Assembly (NCBI GenBank): GCA_021768985.1
Contig: JAETTR010000001.1
Location: 1 to 45,548 of the forward strand
Length of the DNA: 45,548 nt
Origin: Bacillota bacterium
GTDB taxonomy: Bacteria; Bacillota; Clostridia; Christensenellales; Borkfalkiaceae
Direction of reading: 5' to 3'
Under the pieces are notes generated by a model, which worked only from the letters and a program-made list of their open reading frames with translations, made no database searches and was not told the DNA's origin. Positions 22,010-28,331 of this stretch are shown piece after piece; within the stretch, counting starts at the first letter, position 1, and each line of letters opens with the position of its first letter. Made by a program: the position numbers and the translations under genes.

Positions 22010-22861
22010 TTATCGCATCGCGGCTTCGATTACCCCGCCGATATCGGCGTCAATGCAGACCGATTGCTTTTCGATCTGCGGCGGACAGAACGCTTCGCCG
22101 TAATTGACGCACGCGTAGACCGCCTTCGGATTTTTCGCGGCGAACCGCCAGAACGGATACTTGATCACGGCGGGCGTGTTGCCCCCGACGCCGAGTTCCA
22201 AATACAGAACCCGCCCCGTTCGGTGCGCCCGTAAAAACGCTTCGTACCGTTCGCACGCCCGATTCCAGCCTTCGTCCTGCACGAACTTGTCGTCGCAACG
22301 CAGGTTCACCGTCACGGGCTTGCCGCACACGGGGCAAACAGGGATCAGCTCCGATGGGATTTTCATGTCCTTTTGCTCCGCAACCATGCGGCGGATCAAC
22401 GCTTCGTTGTCGTAAGTTTTTTCGTGACAGGGCACGGAGCATTGGAACAAGCCGTAATCGCCCTGCGTATAGAACAGACGGCTTTTGTCGAACCCCGCTC
22501 TTTGAAAACAGTGATCCACGTTCGTCGTGACGACGAAATAGTCCTTATCTTTTACGAGCGCGTAAAGGGAATCGTAGACGGGCTTCGGCGGTTCCGTATA
22601 ACGGTTATAATAAATTTGCCGCGACCACCACGCCCAATACGCTTCCAACGACGGAAACGGATAAAAGCCGCCCGAATACATATCGCCGATCCCGTATTTT
22701 TCGTGAAAATCGGAAAAGTACCGCAAGAACCTTTCCCCGCCGTAAGCGTAACCTGCGGAAGCGGAAAGCCCCGCGCCCGCGCCGATCAGAACGGCGTCCG
22801 CGTGATCCAGCGCCGTTTTGAGCCGTTTGATTTCCTCCGCGTAATTTTGCGTAAAATTCAT
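22010..22861 (-). CDS. Sir2-family protein, probable class M (SirTM-like) sirtuin
   Basis: A 283-residue NAD-binding protein of the sirtuin fold. The Rossmann glycine motif GAGAGLSASAG is at residues 27-37. The catalytic region reads TTNVDHCFQRAG (112-123), with the conserved Asn114, and then YTQGDYG, where the position of the usual catalytic His is Gln133. A Gln at this place and a similar spacing (Asn118/Gln137 in the staphylococcal protein, from memory) is the signature of SirTM, which mono-ADP-ribosylates a lipoylated GcvH-L instead of deacylating. Four Cys (141, 145 and the CPVCG pair) may bind zinc. The ATG at 22861 has AGGAG twelve bases upstream. The macrodomain, GcvH-L and LplA2 genes that normally accompany SirTM are not nearby. 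It lies 60 bp upstream of sleB. Confidence 0.85.
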   Translation of the reverse strand: MNFTQNYAEEIKRLKTALDHADAVLIGAGAGLSASAGYAYGGERFLRYFSDFHEKYGIGDMYSGGFYPFPSLEAYWAWWSRQIYYNRYTEPPKPVYDSLYALVKDKDYFVVTTNVDHCFQRAGFDKSRLFYTQGDYGLFQCSVPCHEKTYDNEALIRRMVAEQKDMKIPSELIPVCPVCGKPVTVNLRCDDKFVQDEGWNRACERYEAFLRAHRTGRVLYLELGVGGNTPAVIKYPFWRFAAKNPKAVYACVNYGEAFCPPQIEKQSVCIDADIGGVIEAAMR

Positions 22862-22883
22862 ATCCGTACTCCTGTGCGTTTGA

Positions 22884-22921
22884 TGATAAAACGCGCAATC
22901 GGGTTGCCGATTGCGCGTTTT
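22884..22921 (-). terminator. Terminator after the cupin gene
   Basis: A perfect 15-bp stem (22888-22902 with 22907-22921) with a four-base loop; TTTTAT on the minus strand. It separates the cupin gene from the sirtuin, so the sirtuin would need its own promoter or read-through. Confidence 0.85.
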
Positions 22922-22932
22922 GTTCCGTCGGA

Positions 22933-23286
22933 TCAATATACGACGGCGTCGGTCATCGTGAATCCTTCCAATGAATTCTCTTTTACCTGAATGCAGAGAT
23001 AGCGCAACTCGGCGCGATCGGAAGCAAAGAATTGCCGTTTCGCCGCGGGCGCGATCTTCAACCAATCGCCCGCCTTTAAGCTCACCCGTTCGCCGTCGAT
23101 CACGGCAACGCCCTCGCCGCCTAAAATCCCGTAAATTTCTTCGTTCTGCTTATGCGCGTGAACGAACGGAACGCTCGCGCCCGCAGGCAACGCATTCACG
23201 CTGATCTCCGCTCCCGTGAGCGCAAGCCGATCGTGCAGTTCGACCCGCGCCTCTTCCGCAATGCTCGTCTTTGTAAAATTGTTCAT
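22933..23286 (-). CDS. Single-domain cupin protein
   Basis: A 117-residue protein with one cupin barrel. The two motifs are VPFVHAHKQNEEIYGILGGEG (His-His and Glu ligands) and AGDWLKIAPAAKRQFFAS, where the C-terminal metal His is absent, so a mononuclear metal site is possible but degenerate. Small cupins with this arrangement often act as uncharacterised sensors, isomerases or dioxygenase-like proteins. GGAGG precedes the ATG at 23286 by about eight bases. The gene is transcribed divergently from hxlR, and both promoters flank a 35-bp dyad, so it is a probable target of that regulator and may respond to the same aldehyde, thiol or quinone signal. Confidence 0.88.
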   Translation of the reverse strand: MNNFTKTSIAEEARVELHDRLALTGAEISVNALPAGASVPFVHAHKQNEEIYGILGGEGVAVIDGERVSLKAGDWLKIAPAAKRQFFASDRAELRYLCIQVKENSLEGFTMTDAVVY

Positions 23287-23342
23287 AATAATATCCTCCG
23301 AAAAATTTAATTTATTTTCGCAACCTTTCCGGTTACGCCCGA

Positions 23343-23371
23343 AGTATAACAAAGAAAAAGACGGATTGCAA
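23343..23371 (-). promoter_or_regulatory. Sigma-A promoter of the cupin gene
   Basis: Minus-strand TTGCAA (23371-23366), 17-bp spacer, TATACT (23348-23343). Confidence 0.82.
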
Positions 23372-23375
23372 GAAC

Positions 23376-23410
23376 GTTACTTTTCTATTACCGGATAATA
23401 GATTTGTAAC
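23376..23410. promoter_or_regulatory. Candidate HxlR operator dyad
   Basis: A 35-bp inverted repeat: GTTAC and CTATTA on the left match TAATAG and GTAAC on the right around a CCGGA centre, with equal 4-bp gaps. It lies between the cupin -35 (23371) and the hxlR -35 (23431), the usual place for an HxlR/YodB-type operator. Confidence 0.75.
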
Positions 23411-23430
23411 TAAGTTTCTTTTTTGAACCA

Positions 23431-23459
23431 TTGACATTCTGCCGCAAGCGTGGTATAAT
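23431..23459 (+). promoter_or_regulatory. Sigma-A promoter of hxlR
   Basis: TTGACA (23431-23436), 17-bp spacer, TATAAT (23454-23459), both perfect. Confidence 0.88.
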
Positions 23460-23483
23460 ACGAAAAAAAGGAGCGTATCGATT

Positions 23484-23810
23484 ATGCTGACGAAAGAAGA
23501 ACTGCCCGAATGCCCCGTGGCGACCACCGTACAACTGATCGGCAACAAGTGGAAATTGCTGATTCTGCGCAACCTGATTTACAACGGAACGCAGAGGTTC
23601 GGCGATTTTATCAAATCCATTCCGGGTATCAGCAAAAAGGTTCTGACCGACGACTTGCGCGCGCTGGAAAACGACGGCATTATCGAACGGGAAGTGTTTG
23701 CCGAGGTTCCGCCGCGCGTGGAATATTCTCTGTCGCCGCTCGGAAAAACGTTAAAGCCCGTGCTCGACGCGATGTTCGATTGGGGAACCGATTACAAAAA
23801 GAATTTATAA
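23484..23810 (+). CDS. HxlR-family winged-helix transcriptional regulator
   Basis: A 108-residue HxlR (MarR-like) regulator of normal length: ECPVATTVQLIGNKWKLLIL is the family-typical N-terminus with its single conserved Cys (Cys10), followed by the DNA-binding helices RFGDFIKSIPGISKKVLTDDLRALE and the wing EVPPRVEYSLSPLG. In HypR/YodB-type members the N-terminal Cys senses electrophiles or disulfide stress. The ATG has AAGGAG ten bases upstream. It is divergent from the cupin gene with a shared 35-bp dyad and is followed directly by a terminator, so it is monocistronic. Confidence 0.94.
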   Translation: MLTKEELPECPVATTVQLIGNKWKLLILRNLIYNGTQRFGDFIKSIPGISKKVLTDDLRALENDGIIEREVFAEVPPRVEYSLSPLGKTLKPVLDAMFDWGTDYKKNL

Positions 23811-23820
23811 GAAAGCGTAA

Positions 23821-23857
23821 CGAAAAGCTCCCGCGCGGATTGCGCGGGAGCTTTTCG
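23821..23857 (+). terminator. Terminator after hxlR
   Basis: A perfect 16-bp stem (23821-23836 with 23842-23857) with a GGATT loop, ten bases past the stop. Confidence 0.85.
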
Positions 23858-23896
23858 ATCTGTCGTATATCCACAGCTCTTTTTTTCCCTGTTTTA

Positions 23897-23911
23897 ACAG
23901 CAAAATGCTGT
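23897..23911. promoter_or_regulatory. Operator copy 1 upstream of the XRE regulator
   Basis: A near-perfect palindrome ACAGCAAAATGCTGT (seven-base arms around one base). A related copy is at 23926-23940, 29 bp downstream centre-to-centre. Confidence 0.6.
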
Positions 23912-23925
23912 ATATAGCATATTAT

Positions 23926-23940
23926 ACAACAAATTGCTGT
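23926..23940. promoter_or_regulatory. Operator copy 2 upstream of the XRE regulator
   Basis: ACAACAAATTGCTGT, an imperfect copy of the palindrome at 23897-23911. An AT-rich -10-like segment (ATATTATAC near 23919-23927) lies between them, so binding at either would block the promoter. Confidence 0.55.
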
Positions 23941-23954
23941 AAAATGTCAATATC

Positions 23955-24164
23955 ATGATGAAACTTTTTTCCGCAAGATTGCGGGAATTGCGAATGGCGG
24001 CGGGCGTCACGCAACAGCAACTTGCCGAATACCTGAATATCCGACAACAATCGTACGCGCGTTATGAAACGGGCGCGGGCGAACCGAATCTGGAAACGCT
24101 CGTCCGCCTTGCAAAGTACTTCGGCGTGAGCTGCGATTATCTGCTCGGCGTGACGGAATTTTAA
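23955..24164 (+). CDS. Small XRE-family (Cro/CI-like) DNA-binding protein
   Basis: The 69-residue protein is essentially one HTH_XRE domain: LRELRMAAGVTQQQLAEYLNIRQQSYARYETGAGEPNLETLVRLAKYFGVS, with a short C-terminal tail ending LLGVTEF. It has no effector domain. Two consecutive ATG codons (23955, 23958) are present but no SD; a four-codon minicistron ATG TCA ATA TCA TGA at 23944-23958 overlaps the start and could feed ribosomes, or the mRNA may be leaderless. Two palindromes upstream suggest autorepression. A strong terminator shared with spoIIR follows. Confidence 0.9.
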   Translation: MMKLFSARLRELRMAAGVTQQQLAEYLNIRQQSYARYETGAGEPNLETLVRLAKYFGVSCDYLLGVTEF

Positions 24165-24204
24165 CGAAAAGCGCCCGCTCGGAACCCCGAGCGGGCGCTT
24201 TTCG
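24165..24204. terminator. Bidirectional terminator between the XRE gene and spoIIR
   Basis: A perfect 18-bp stem (24165-24182 with 24187-24204) with an AACC loop, directly after the XRE stop and 10 bp after the spoIIR stop. Confidence 0.88.
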
Positions 24205-24214
24205 CATCTTTCCG

Positions 24215-24748
24215 TTATTTTTTGTAAAATTTACGGATAATCTCCGCGATTTTACTCTGATAAATCACGTTGGCGTTTCCGCCCGTGAAGCAGAGGGGCG
24301 GATATACCACGCACCACCAGTTATCGCCCTCGCCCGTGCCGAGCTCCAGAATCAGCGCGTCGTACACGCCCGCTTCGAGCGTGACGCCGTCGTAAACGCG
24401 GGTGGGAAATTTTTCCTGCCGCAGACTCGCCCGCGCGCCGTACGTATATCCGTTCGCGCGCAGTTCCTTGTCCGCCGTCGCCGCGATTTCGGAAAGCTTT
24501 CCGCCGATCTTTGCAAGCGCTTCCTCCTTCGTCCCGCAGCCCGCAACGGTGGGCGTCAAAAATTCCACGACCTTATCCCGCACGCGGTACTTAACCGCCT
24601 GATCGCATTCGGAATTGGAATTCGCGCGGATATGCACCCGCAGATAGGAAGCGTTCTCTCCCGTCTCCTTTTCTCCGTTTCCCGCAAACAACAAACAGAT
24701 CCCCGCGATCGCCGCAATCAGCAACGCGATTACCGCCGCTTTCTTCAT
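24215..24748 (-). CDS. spoIIR: Stage II sporulation protein R (SpoIIR)
   Basis: A 177-residue secreted signalling protein that is made in the forespore under sigma-F and activates SpoIIGA to process pro-sigma-E in the mother cell. A signal peptide (AAVIALLIAAIAGICLLF) is followed by the family start LRVHIRANSNSECDQAVKYRVRDKVVEFLTP and the C-terminal NWWCVVYPPLCF motif. The ATG at 24748 has GGGAGG eight bases upstream. A weak sigma-F-type promoter candidate is at 24775-24803. It has no co-transcribed neighbour. With sleB-ypeB it is the clearest sign of an endospore-forming lineage. Confidence 0.95.
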   Translation of the reverse strand: MKKAAVIALLIAAIAGICLLFAGNGEKETGENASYLRVHIRANSNSECDQAVKYRVRDKVVEFLTPTVAGCGTKEEALAKIGGKLSEIAATADKELRANGYTYGARASLRQEKFPTRVYDGVTLEAGVYDALILELGTGEGDNWWCVVYPPLCFTGGNANVIYQSKIAEIIRKFYKK

Positions 24749-24774
24749 CTTGCACCTCCCTTTCGTTCGCAACT

Positions 24775-24803
24775 GTTATTGACCTGTGATTGGATTTTTA
24801 TAC
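24775..24803 (-). promoter_or_regulatory. Possible sigma-F promoter of spoIIR
   Basis: Minus-strand GTATA (24803-24799) followed after 14 bp by GGTCAATAAC (24784-24775), partially matching the sigma-F/G -35 GYATA and GG-type -10 boxes. Only part of the -10 matches and the spacing is one short of usual. Confidence 0.4.
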
Positions 24804-24829
24804 CCGTCACAAAAAATTTTTTTCAGGAC

Positions 24830-24858
24830 TTGCAAAACGCAGTTCTCCGTGATATACT
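24830..24858 (+). promoter_or_regulatory. Sigma-A promoter of the zinc-ribbon gene
   Basis: TTGCAA (24830-24835), 17-bp spacer, TATACT (24853-24858), about 22 bp before the ATG. Confidence 0.8.
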
Positions 24859-24880
24859 TGAAACAGAGAGGTGAAAAAAT

Positions 24881-26308
24881 ATGCTTTGTAAATTTTGCGA
24901 TACGGAAAATCCGGACGACGCAAGCTTTTGTAAGCAATGCGGAAAGCGAATCGACGGAAAGCGCGCGTGCCCCAACTGCGGGAGCATGAACGCCGACGAC
25001 GCGGTATTCTGCAACGCCTGCGGAATCCGGCTCGACGGTAAGATCACCTGCCCGAACTGCGGCACGATTACCGAGGGCTCCTTTTGCCCCGCCTGCGGCG
25101 CGCGTCTGAAAGCGGGAGCCGCCGAACCGACGAACCGCGCCAAGCCCCGCAGCTACGCCGCTCCGCGCGAATCGAAGAAATACGTAGAGCTCGCCGCGGG
25201 AATCTGCGCCATGGTCGCCGTGTTCTGCGCGTTGCTGTTTACCTTTTTTATCGGCGTCACAGCCGATGTGGGTTCTCTCGGCAATATCTCGGGCGAATCG
25301 ATCTCCCTTACGGTAGAAGGCGCGAATTTATGGTACTTCTTCGGCAAAGGCTACGCCGATACCGCCGCAATGCTCGAATCGATGGACGCTTACAGCGGTT
25401 CGCTGATGGTGGCGCAATATCTGCCCCTCGCGCTCGGCACGCTGTTTTCCTGCGCTACCCTCGTTACCGTAATCACGTTCTCCGTGCTTGCCGCGGTGCG
25501 CTTCGGCAAAAAGACGGCGGGCAAGTCGGACAAAGATTATTTCGGATTCGCCGTCGTGGCGGTCGTCTGCTTCCTGCTCGGCGCAAACCTGATCAAGCTC
25601 TTGTATTACTTCTCCGTGACGGTAAGGCTCGAATACGCCTTCTCCCCCTCTGTAACAGGAAGCATGAGCGTAAACGGGGCGACGACCTCGGGCATCGTGT
25701 TAAGCGTGCTCTGTCTTGGCGCCGCGCTCGTATGCAGACTTGCCGCCTGCGGAAGAGAACTGTTACAAAAAGAACGGCTCGCGCAAGCGATTTTCGCGGC
25801 GATCGCCGTCGTACTCGGCGGAATTCTGCTCGGGATCGCCGCGGGCGGCGCGGTGACCGTCTCCGCAGTCGAAGATTCGACGAAAATTTCTGTTACGGCG
25901 ACCTTTACGATTTTGATGCAAATCGTAACGGGCTACCAGCTTGAAACGGAAGCGGTATCCGAACTCGTCGTCATGATCCTCGGGCAGGCGGCGCAATGCG
26001 CTCTGCTGACGATCGCGGGCGTGATCCTGCTCACCGGTATGCGCAAACTCGCAGACGGAAAACAGGGCGCGCAGCTTGCGCTTTCGATCGCCGCGTTCGC
26101 TCTCGCGATCGCCTTCCTCGTATTGAGCATTCTTTCGAAAAATATGCTCGCAGGATTTCTGAATGAAATCAGCAGTTCTTCCGAAGACGTGTTCGGCGGC
26201 GCTTCGTGGAGCTTCTCCTCGCCCATCGCCTGCGTCGTGTTCGGCGCGCTCAACCTCGGTCGTGCGATTGCGCAAACGGCGGTCTCCCGCTTACGGAACC
26301 ACGCGTAA
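24881..26308 (+). CDS. Membrane protein with three N-terminal zinc ribbons
   Basis: A 475-residue protein starting with three consecutive CxxC-n-CxxC zinc ribbons: CKFCDTENPDDASFCKQCG (3-21), CPNCGSMNADDAVFCNACG (31-49) and CPNCGTITEGSFCPACG (57-73). A short basic linker leads to about nine hydrophobic segments from residue 105 to the C-terminus, with soluble loops such as the one near 130-165. DZR-type ribbons on multi-spanning membrane proteins are common in Clostridia, but I know of no function. The cytosolic ribbons could recruit a partner. GAGAGGTG six bases upstream of the ATG is the SD. It stands alone between its own promoter and the terminator at 26333-26363. Confidence 0.85.
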   Translation: MLCKFCDTENPDDASFCKQCGKRIDGKRACPNCGSMNADDAVFCNACGIRLDGKITCPNCGTITEGSFCPACGARLKAGAAEPTNRAKPRSYAAPRESKKYVELAAGICAMVAVFCALLFTFFIGVTADVGSLGNISGESISLTVEGANLWYFFGKGYADTAAMLESMDAYSGSLMVAQYLPLALGTLFSCATLVTVITFSVLAAVRFGKKTAGKSDKDYFGFAVVAVVCFLLGANLIKLLYYFSVTVRLEYAFSPSVTGSMSVNGATTSGIVLSVLCLGAALVCRLAACGRELLQKERLAQAIFAAIAVVLGGILLGIAAGGAVTVSAVEDSTKISVTATFTILMQIVTGYQLETEAVSELVVMILGQAAQCALLTIAGVILLTGMRKLADGKQGAQLALSIAAFALAIAFLVLSILSKNMLAGFLNEISSSSEDVFGGASWSFSSPIACVVFGALNLGRAIAQTAVSRLRNHA

Positions 26309-26332
26309 CATAAAAAGCAATCCGTAAAATTA

Positions 26333-26363
26333 ACGCCCCCGACGCAATTCGCATCGGGGGCGT
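26333..26363. terminator. Bidirectional terminator between the zinc-ribbon and YcxB-like genes
   Basis: A 10-bp GC-rich stem (26333-26342 with 26354-26363), with T-rich sequence on both sides in the proper orientation. Confidence 0.8.
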
Positions 26364-26379
26364 ATCATTATTTTGAAAC

Positions 26380-26916
26380 TTATTTCCTTTGAAAACACGT
26401 CTTATAGCGGTGCGCAAACACGCGCATAAAGAGCGCGGTCAGCTCCTCGGCGGAGCCCTCTTTCATGCCGCTCTTGCTCACGGCGAAAATCGTGCTCTTG
26501 TTCAGAAACAACAGCCACATATCGGAAAATTCTCTGCATTCGGTAAACGCCGCATAATTGCCCTGCGTGCGGCTTTCGGTGCCGTCGTTCAACACGGCGA
26601 CCTGCTCGTAGCCGTCCTCCGCAAAGGCGTAACGCTGAACGGATTCCTTGCCCTGCATACTCTTTTTCAGCGCAAGCCGCATGAACGGTTGATACACCGC
26701 CCCGAGGATCGCGAAAAACACGCCGAGCGAAAGCAAAAGAATCGCGAAAAAGTAGTCCGCTTCCTTCCCGCGGGGAATTTCGAGTCCGAGCACGACTCCG
26801 CCGCAAATCAGAATAACCGCCGCGCACCCGAACAGCAACAAACGGAGCTTCCCCGCAAGCCGCATACTTACGCGGGTGTTGAATTCAAGATCGATTTTCG
26901 TTTCGTTCGTGATCAT
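26380..26916 (-). CDS. YcxB-like membrane protein
   Basis: A 178-residue protein. Two membrane helices (about residues 24-45 and 55-77) are followed by a cytosolic C-terminal domain whose sequence (DMWLLFLNKSTIFAVSKSGMKEGSAEELTAL) is like the YcxB domain. The two-helix-plus-YcxB layout and length fit that family. The function of the family is not known. The ATG at 26916 is preceded by GGGAGGGG; the longer frame includes the promoter and SD region and was not used. The promoter at 26939-26967 lies just past the mnmA stop, so this gene can be transcribed alone or with mnmA. Confidence 0.8.
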   Translation of the reverse strand: MITNETKIDLEFNTRVSMRLAGKLRLLLFGCAAVILICGGVVLGLEIPRGKEADYFFAILLLSLGVFFAILGAVYQPFMRLALKKSMQGKESVQRYAFAEDGYEQVAVLNDGTESRTQGNYAAFTECREFSDMWLLFLNKSTIFAVSKSGMKEGSAEELTALFMRVFAHRYKTCFQRK

Positions 26917-26938
26917 ACGTTCCCCTCCCGATACAAGT

Positions 26939-26967
26939 ATCTTACATGATTTTTCAGCGTTTGTCAA
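26939..26967 (-). promoter_or_regulatory. Sigma-A promoter of the YcxB-like gene
   Basis: Minus-strand TTGACA (26967-26962), 17-bp spacer, TAAGAT (26944-26939). Confidence 0.8.
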
Positions 26968-26979
26968 CGGATTTACTTT

Positions 26980-28059
26980 TTAAATACGGGCGCTCGTAAT
27001 CACGCCGCCGCCCAGACATTGCACGTCGTCGTAGAGCACCGCGTACTGACCTTCGGTCACGGCGCGTTGCGGCTCGTCGAAAACGATCTCCAAAGAAGTC
27101 TTTCCCGTCCTCTTTACCCGCACGCCCTGTTCGCCCTGCCGATAACGGAATTTCGCCTTGCAGACGAATTCCTTCCGATCGGGCGGGAAGGGAATAAAGT
27201 TCATGCCCTCTACCGTGCAAGCGTTCGAATACAGCGGGCTTTCGTCGCCGTGCGAAACGTAGAGCACGTTGTGCTCCAGATCCTTTTTCACGACGAACCA
27301 TCTGCCCTCTTCGCCCTTTTTGCCGCCCAGATCGAGTCCGCGCCGCTGACCGAGCGTATAGTACATGAGCCCGACGTGTTCGCCCACCTCTTCGCCCGCA
27401 AGCGATAAAATTTTACCCCGCTTGGCGGGAAGATAGGTCTGTAAAAATTTACGGAAATTGCGCTCGCCGATAAAGCAGATTCCCGTAGAATCCTTCTTCT
27501 TCGCCGTGGCAAGCCCGTTCCGTTCGGCGATCGCGCGCACTTCGCTTTTATCGAGCCCCGCAAGCGGGAAGAGCACGCCGCTTAACTGATCCTGCGAAAG
27601 CTGGTTCAAAAAGTAAGTCTGATCCTTGCCCGCGTCCTTCGCCTTCAACAGACGGTGAACGCCGCCCTCGTGGGAAATTCCGCAATAATGCCCCGTGGCG
27701 ATCAGATCGGCGCCCAGCTTCTTCGCGTATTCCTTAAAGGGTCCGAACTTGATTTCGCGGTTGCAGAGCACGTCGGGATTCGGAGTTCTGCCCGCCGCGT
27801 ACTCCGCAAGAAAGTACGAGAACACCCGATCCATATATTCTTTGGCGAAATTGACGGTATAATACGGAATATCGAGCAGACCGCAAACCCGCCGCACGTC
27901 GGCAAAATCCTCTTCCGCCGTACACGCGCCGTTCTCGTCCGACTCCTCCCAATTCTTCATAAAAAGTCCGACGACGCGGTAACCCTGCTCCTTTAACAGA
28001 AGCGCGGCGACCGAACTGTCTACGCCCCCGCTCATGCCCACGACGACCGTCTGTGCCAT
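26980..28059 (-). CDS. mnmA: tRNA-uridine 2-thiolase MnmA
   Basis: A 359-residue tRNA-specific 2-thiouridylase that makes s2U34 in tRNA-Glu, -Gln and -Lys. The N-terminal PP-loop motif is GMSGGVDSSVAALLL (residues 8-22). The two catalytic cysteines are in NPDVLCNREIKF (near residue 100) and STGICFIGERNFR (near 195). The central and C-terminal tRNA-binding parts include GKDQTYFLNQLSQDQL and GQYAVLYDDVQCLGGG. The length is standard. GGAG with an eight-base spacer precedes the ATG at 28059. A promoter lies at 28091-28119. It is divergent from a tRNA-Arg gene. Confidence 0.96.
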   Translation of the reverse strand: MAQTVVVGMSGGVDSSVAALLLKEQGYRVVGLFMKNWEESDENGACTAEEDFADVRRVCGLLDIPYYTVNFAKEYMDRVFSYFLAEYAAGRTPNPDVLCNREIKFGPFKEYAKKLGADLIATGHYCGISHEGGVHRLLKAKDAGKDQTYFLNQLSQDQLSGVLFPLAGLDKSEVRAIAERNGLATAKKKDSTGICFIGERNFRKFLQTYLPAKRGKILSLAGEEVGEHVGLMYYTLGQRRGLDLGGKKGEEGRWFVVKKDLEHNVLYVSHGDESPLYSNACTVEGMNFIPFPPDRKEFVCKAKFRYRQGEQGVRVKRTGKTSLEIVFDEPQRAVTEGQYAVLYDDVQCLGGGVITSARI

Positions 28060-28090
28060 TTTTCTTCTCCGCTTTGAAAAATTTTTCTTT

Positions 28091-28119
28091 ATTTTACCAT
28101 AATCGACCGAAAATATAAA
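28091..28119 (-). promoter_or_regulatory. Probable sigma-A promoter of mnmA
   Basis: Minus-strand TTTATA (28119-28114), 17-bp spacer, TAAAAT (28096-28091); weaker than the others here. Confidence 0.6.
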
Positions 28120-28140
28120 GCATTTTTATTCGGAATGTGC

Positions 28141-28146
28141 TATAAT
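28141..28146 (+). promoter_or_regulatory. -10 box of the tRNA-Arg promoter
   Basis: A perfect TATAAT lies 50 bp upstream of the tRNA. The -35 region is poor (no TTGACA-like hexamer at 28118-28124). A CCCC-GAAA-GGGG hairpin (28161-28172) lies in the 5' leader to be removed by RNase P. Confidence 0.55.
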
Positions 28147-28195
28147 GGGAACCGAAGCAGCCCCGAAAGGGGCGAGAATAACAACAGAATCTTTT

Positions 28196-28271
28196 GTGCC
28201 CGTGGTGGAATTGGATACCATTAGAGCCTCCGACGCTCCCGGTCCGGGTTCGAGCCCCGGCGGACACACCA
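28196..28271 (+). tRNA. tRNA-Arg, anticodon CCG (with encoded CCA)
   Basis: A 73-base cloverleaf plus CCA at 28269-28271. The anticodon at 28230-28232 is CCG, flanked by U33 and A37. The D-arm (GTGG with CCAT, loop with G18G19), the T-arm (CCGGG with CCCGG, loop TTCGAGC) and a four-base variable loop are normal. The acceptor stem has a C4-A69 mismatch (28199/28264) and the anticodon stem an A27-C43 mismatch (28223/28239), which is unusual and could be repaired by modification or indicate decay. It reads CGG codons. It is followed directly by a terminator. Confidence 0.85.
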
Positions 28272-28312
28272 ATAACGGTCTTAACGACTTACGTTAAGAC
28301 CGTTATTTTTTC
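28271..28312 (+). terminator. Terminator after the tRNA-Arg gene
   Basis: A perfect 16-bp stem (28271-28286 with 28292-28307) followed by a seven-base T-run. It overlaps the last A of the encoded CCA. Confidence 0.9.
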
Positions 28313-28331
28313 ATTCGTTTCAGAATCGCCG

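Noticed and set aside
20489..22234. Plus-strand open frame of 581 codons across ypeB, sleB and the sirtuin
   Set aside because: It spans three clear minus-strand genes, is leucine/arginine/phenylalanine-rich because it reads Lys/Glu codons backwards, and has no start signals.
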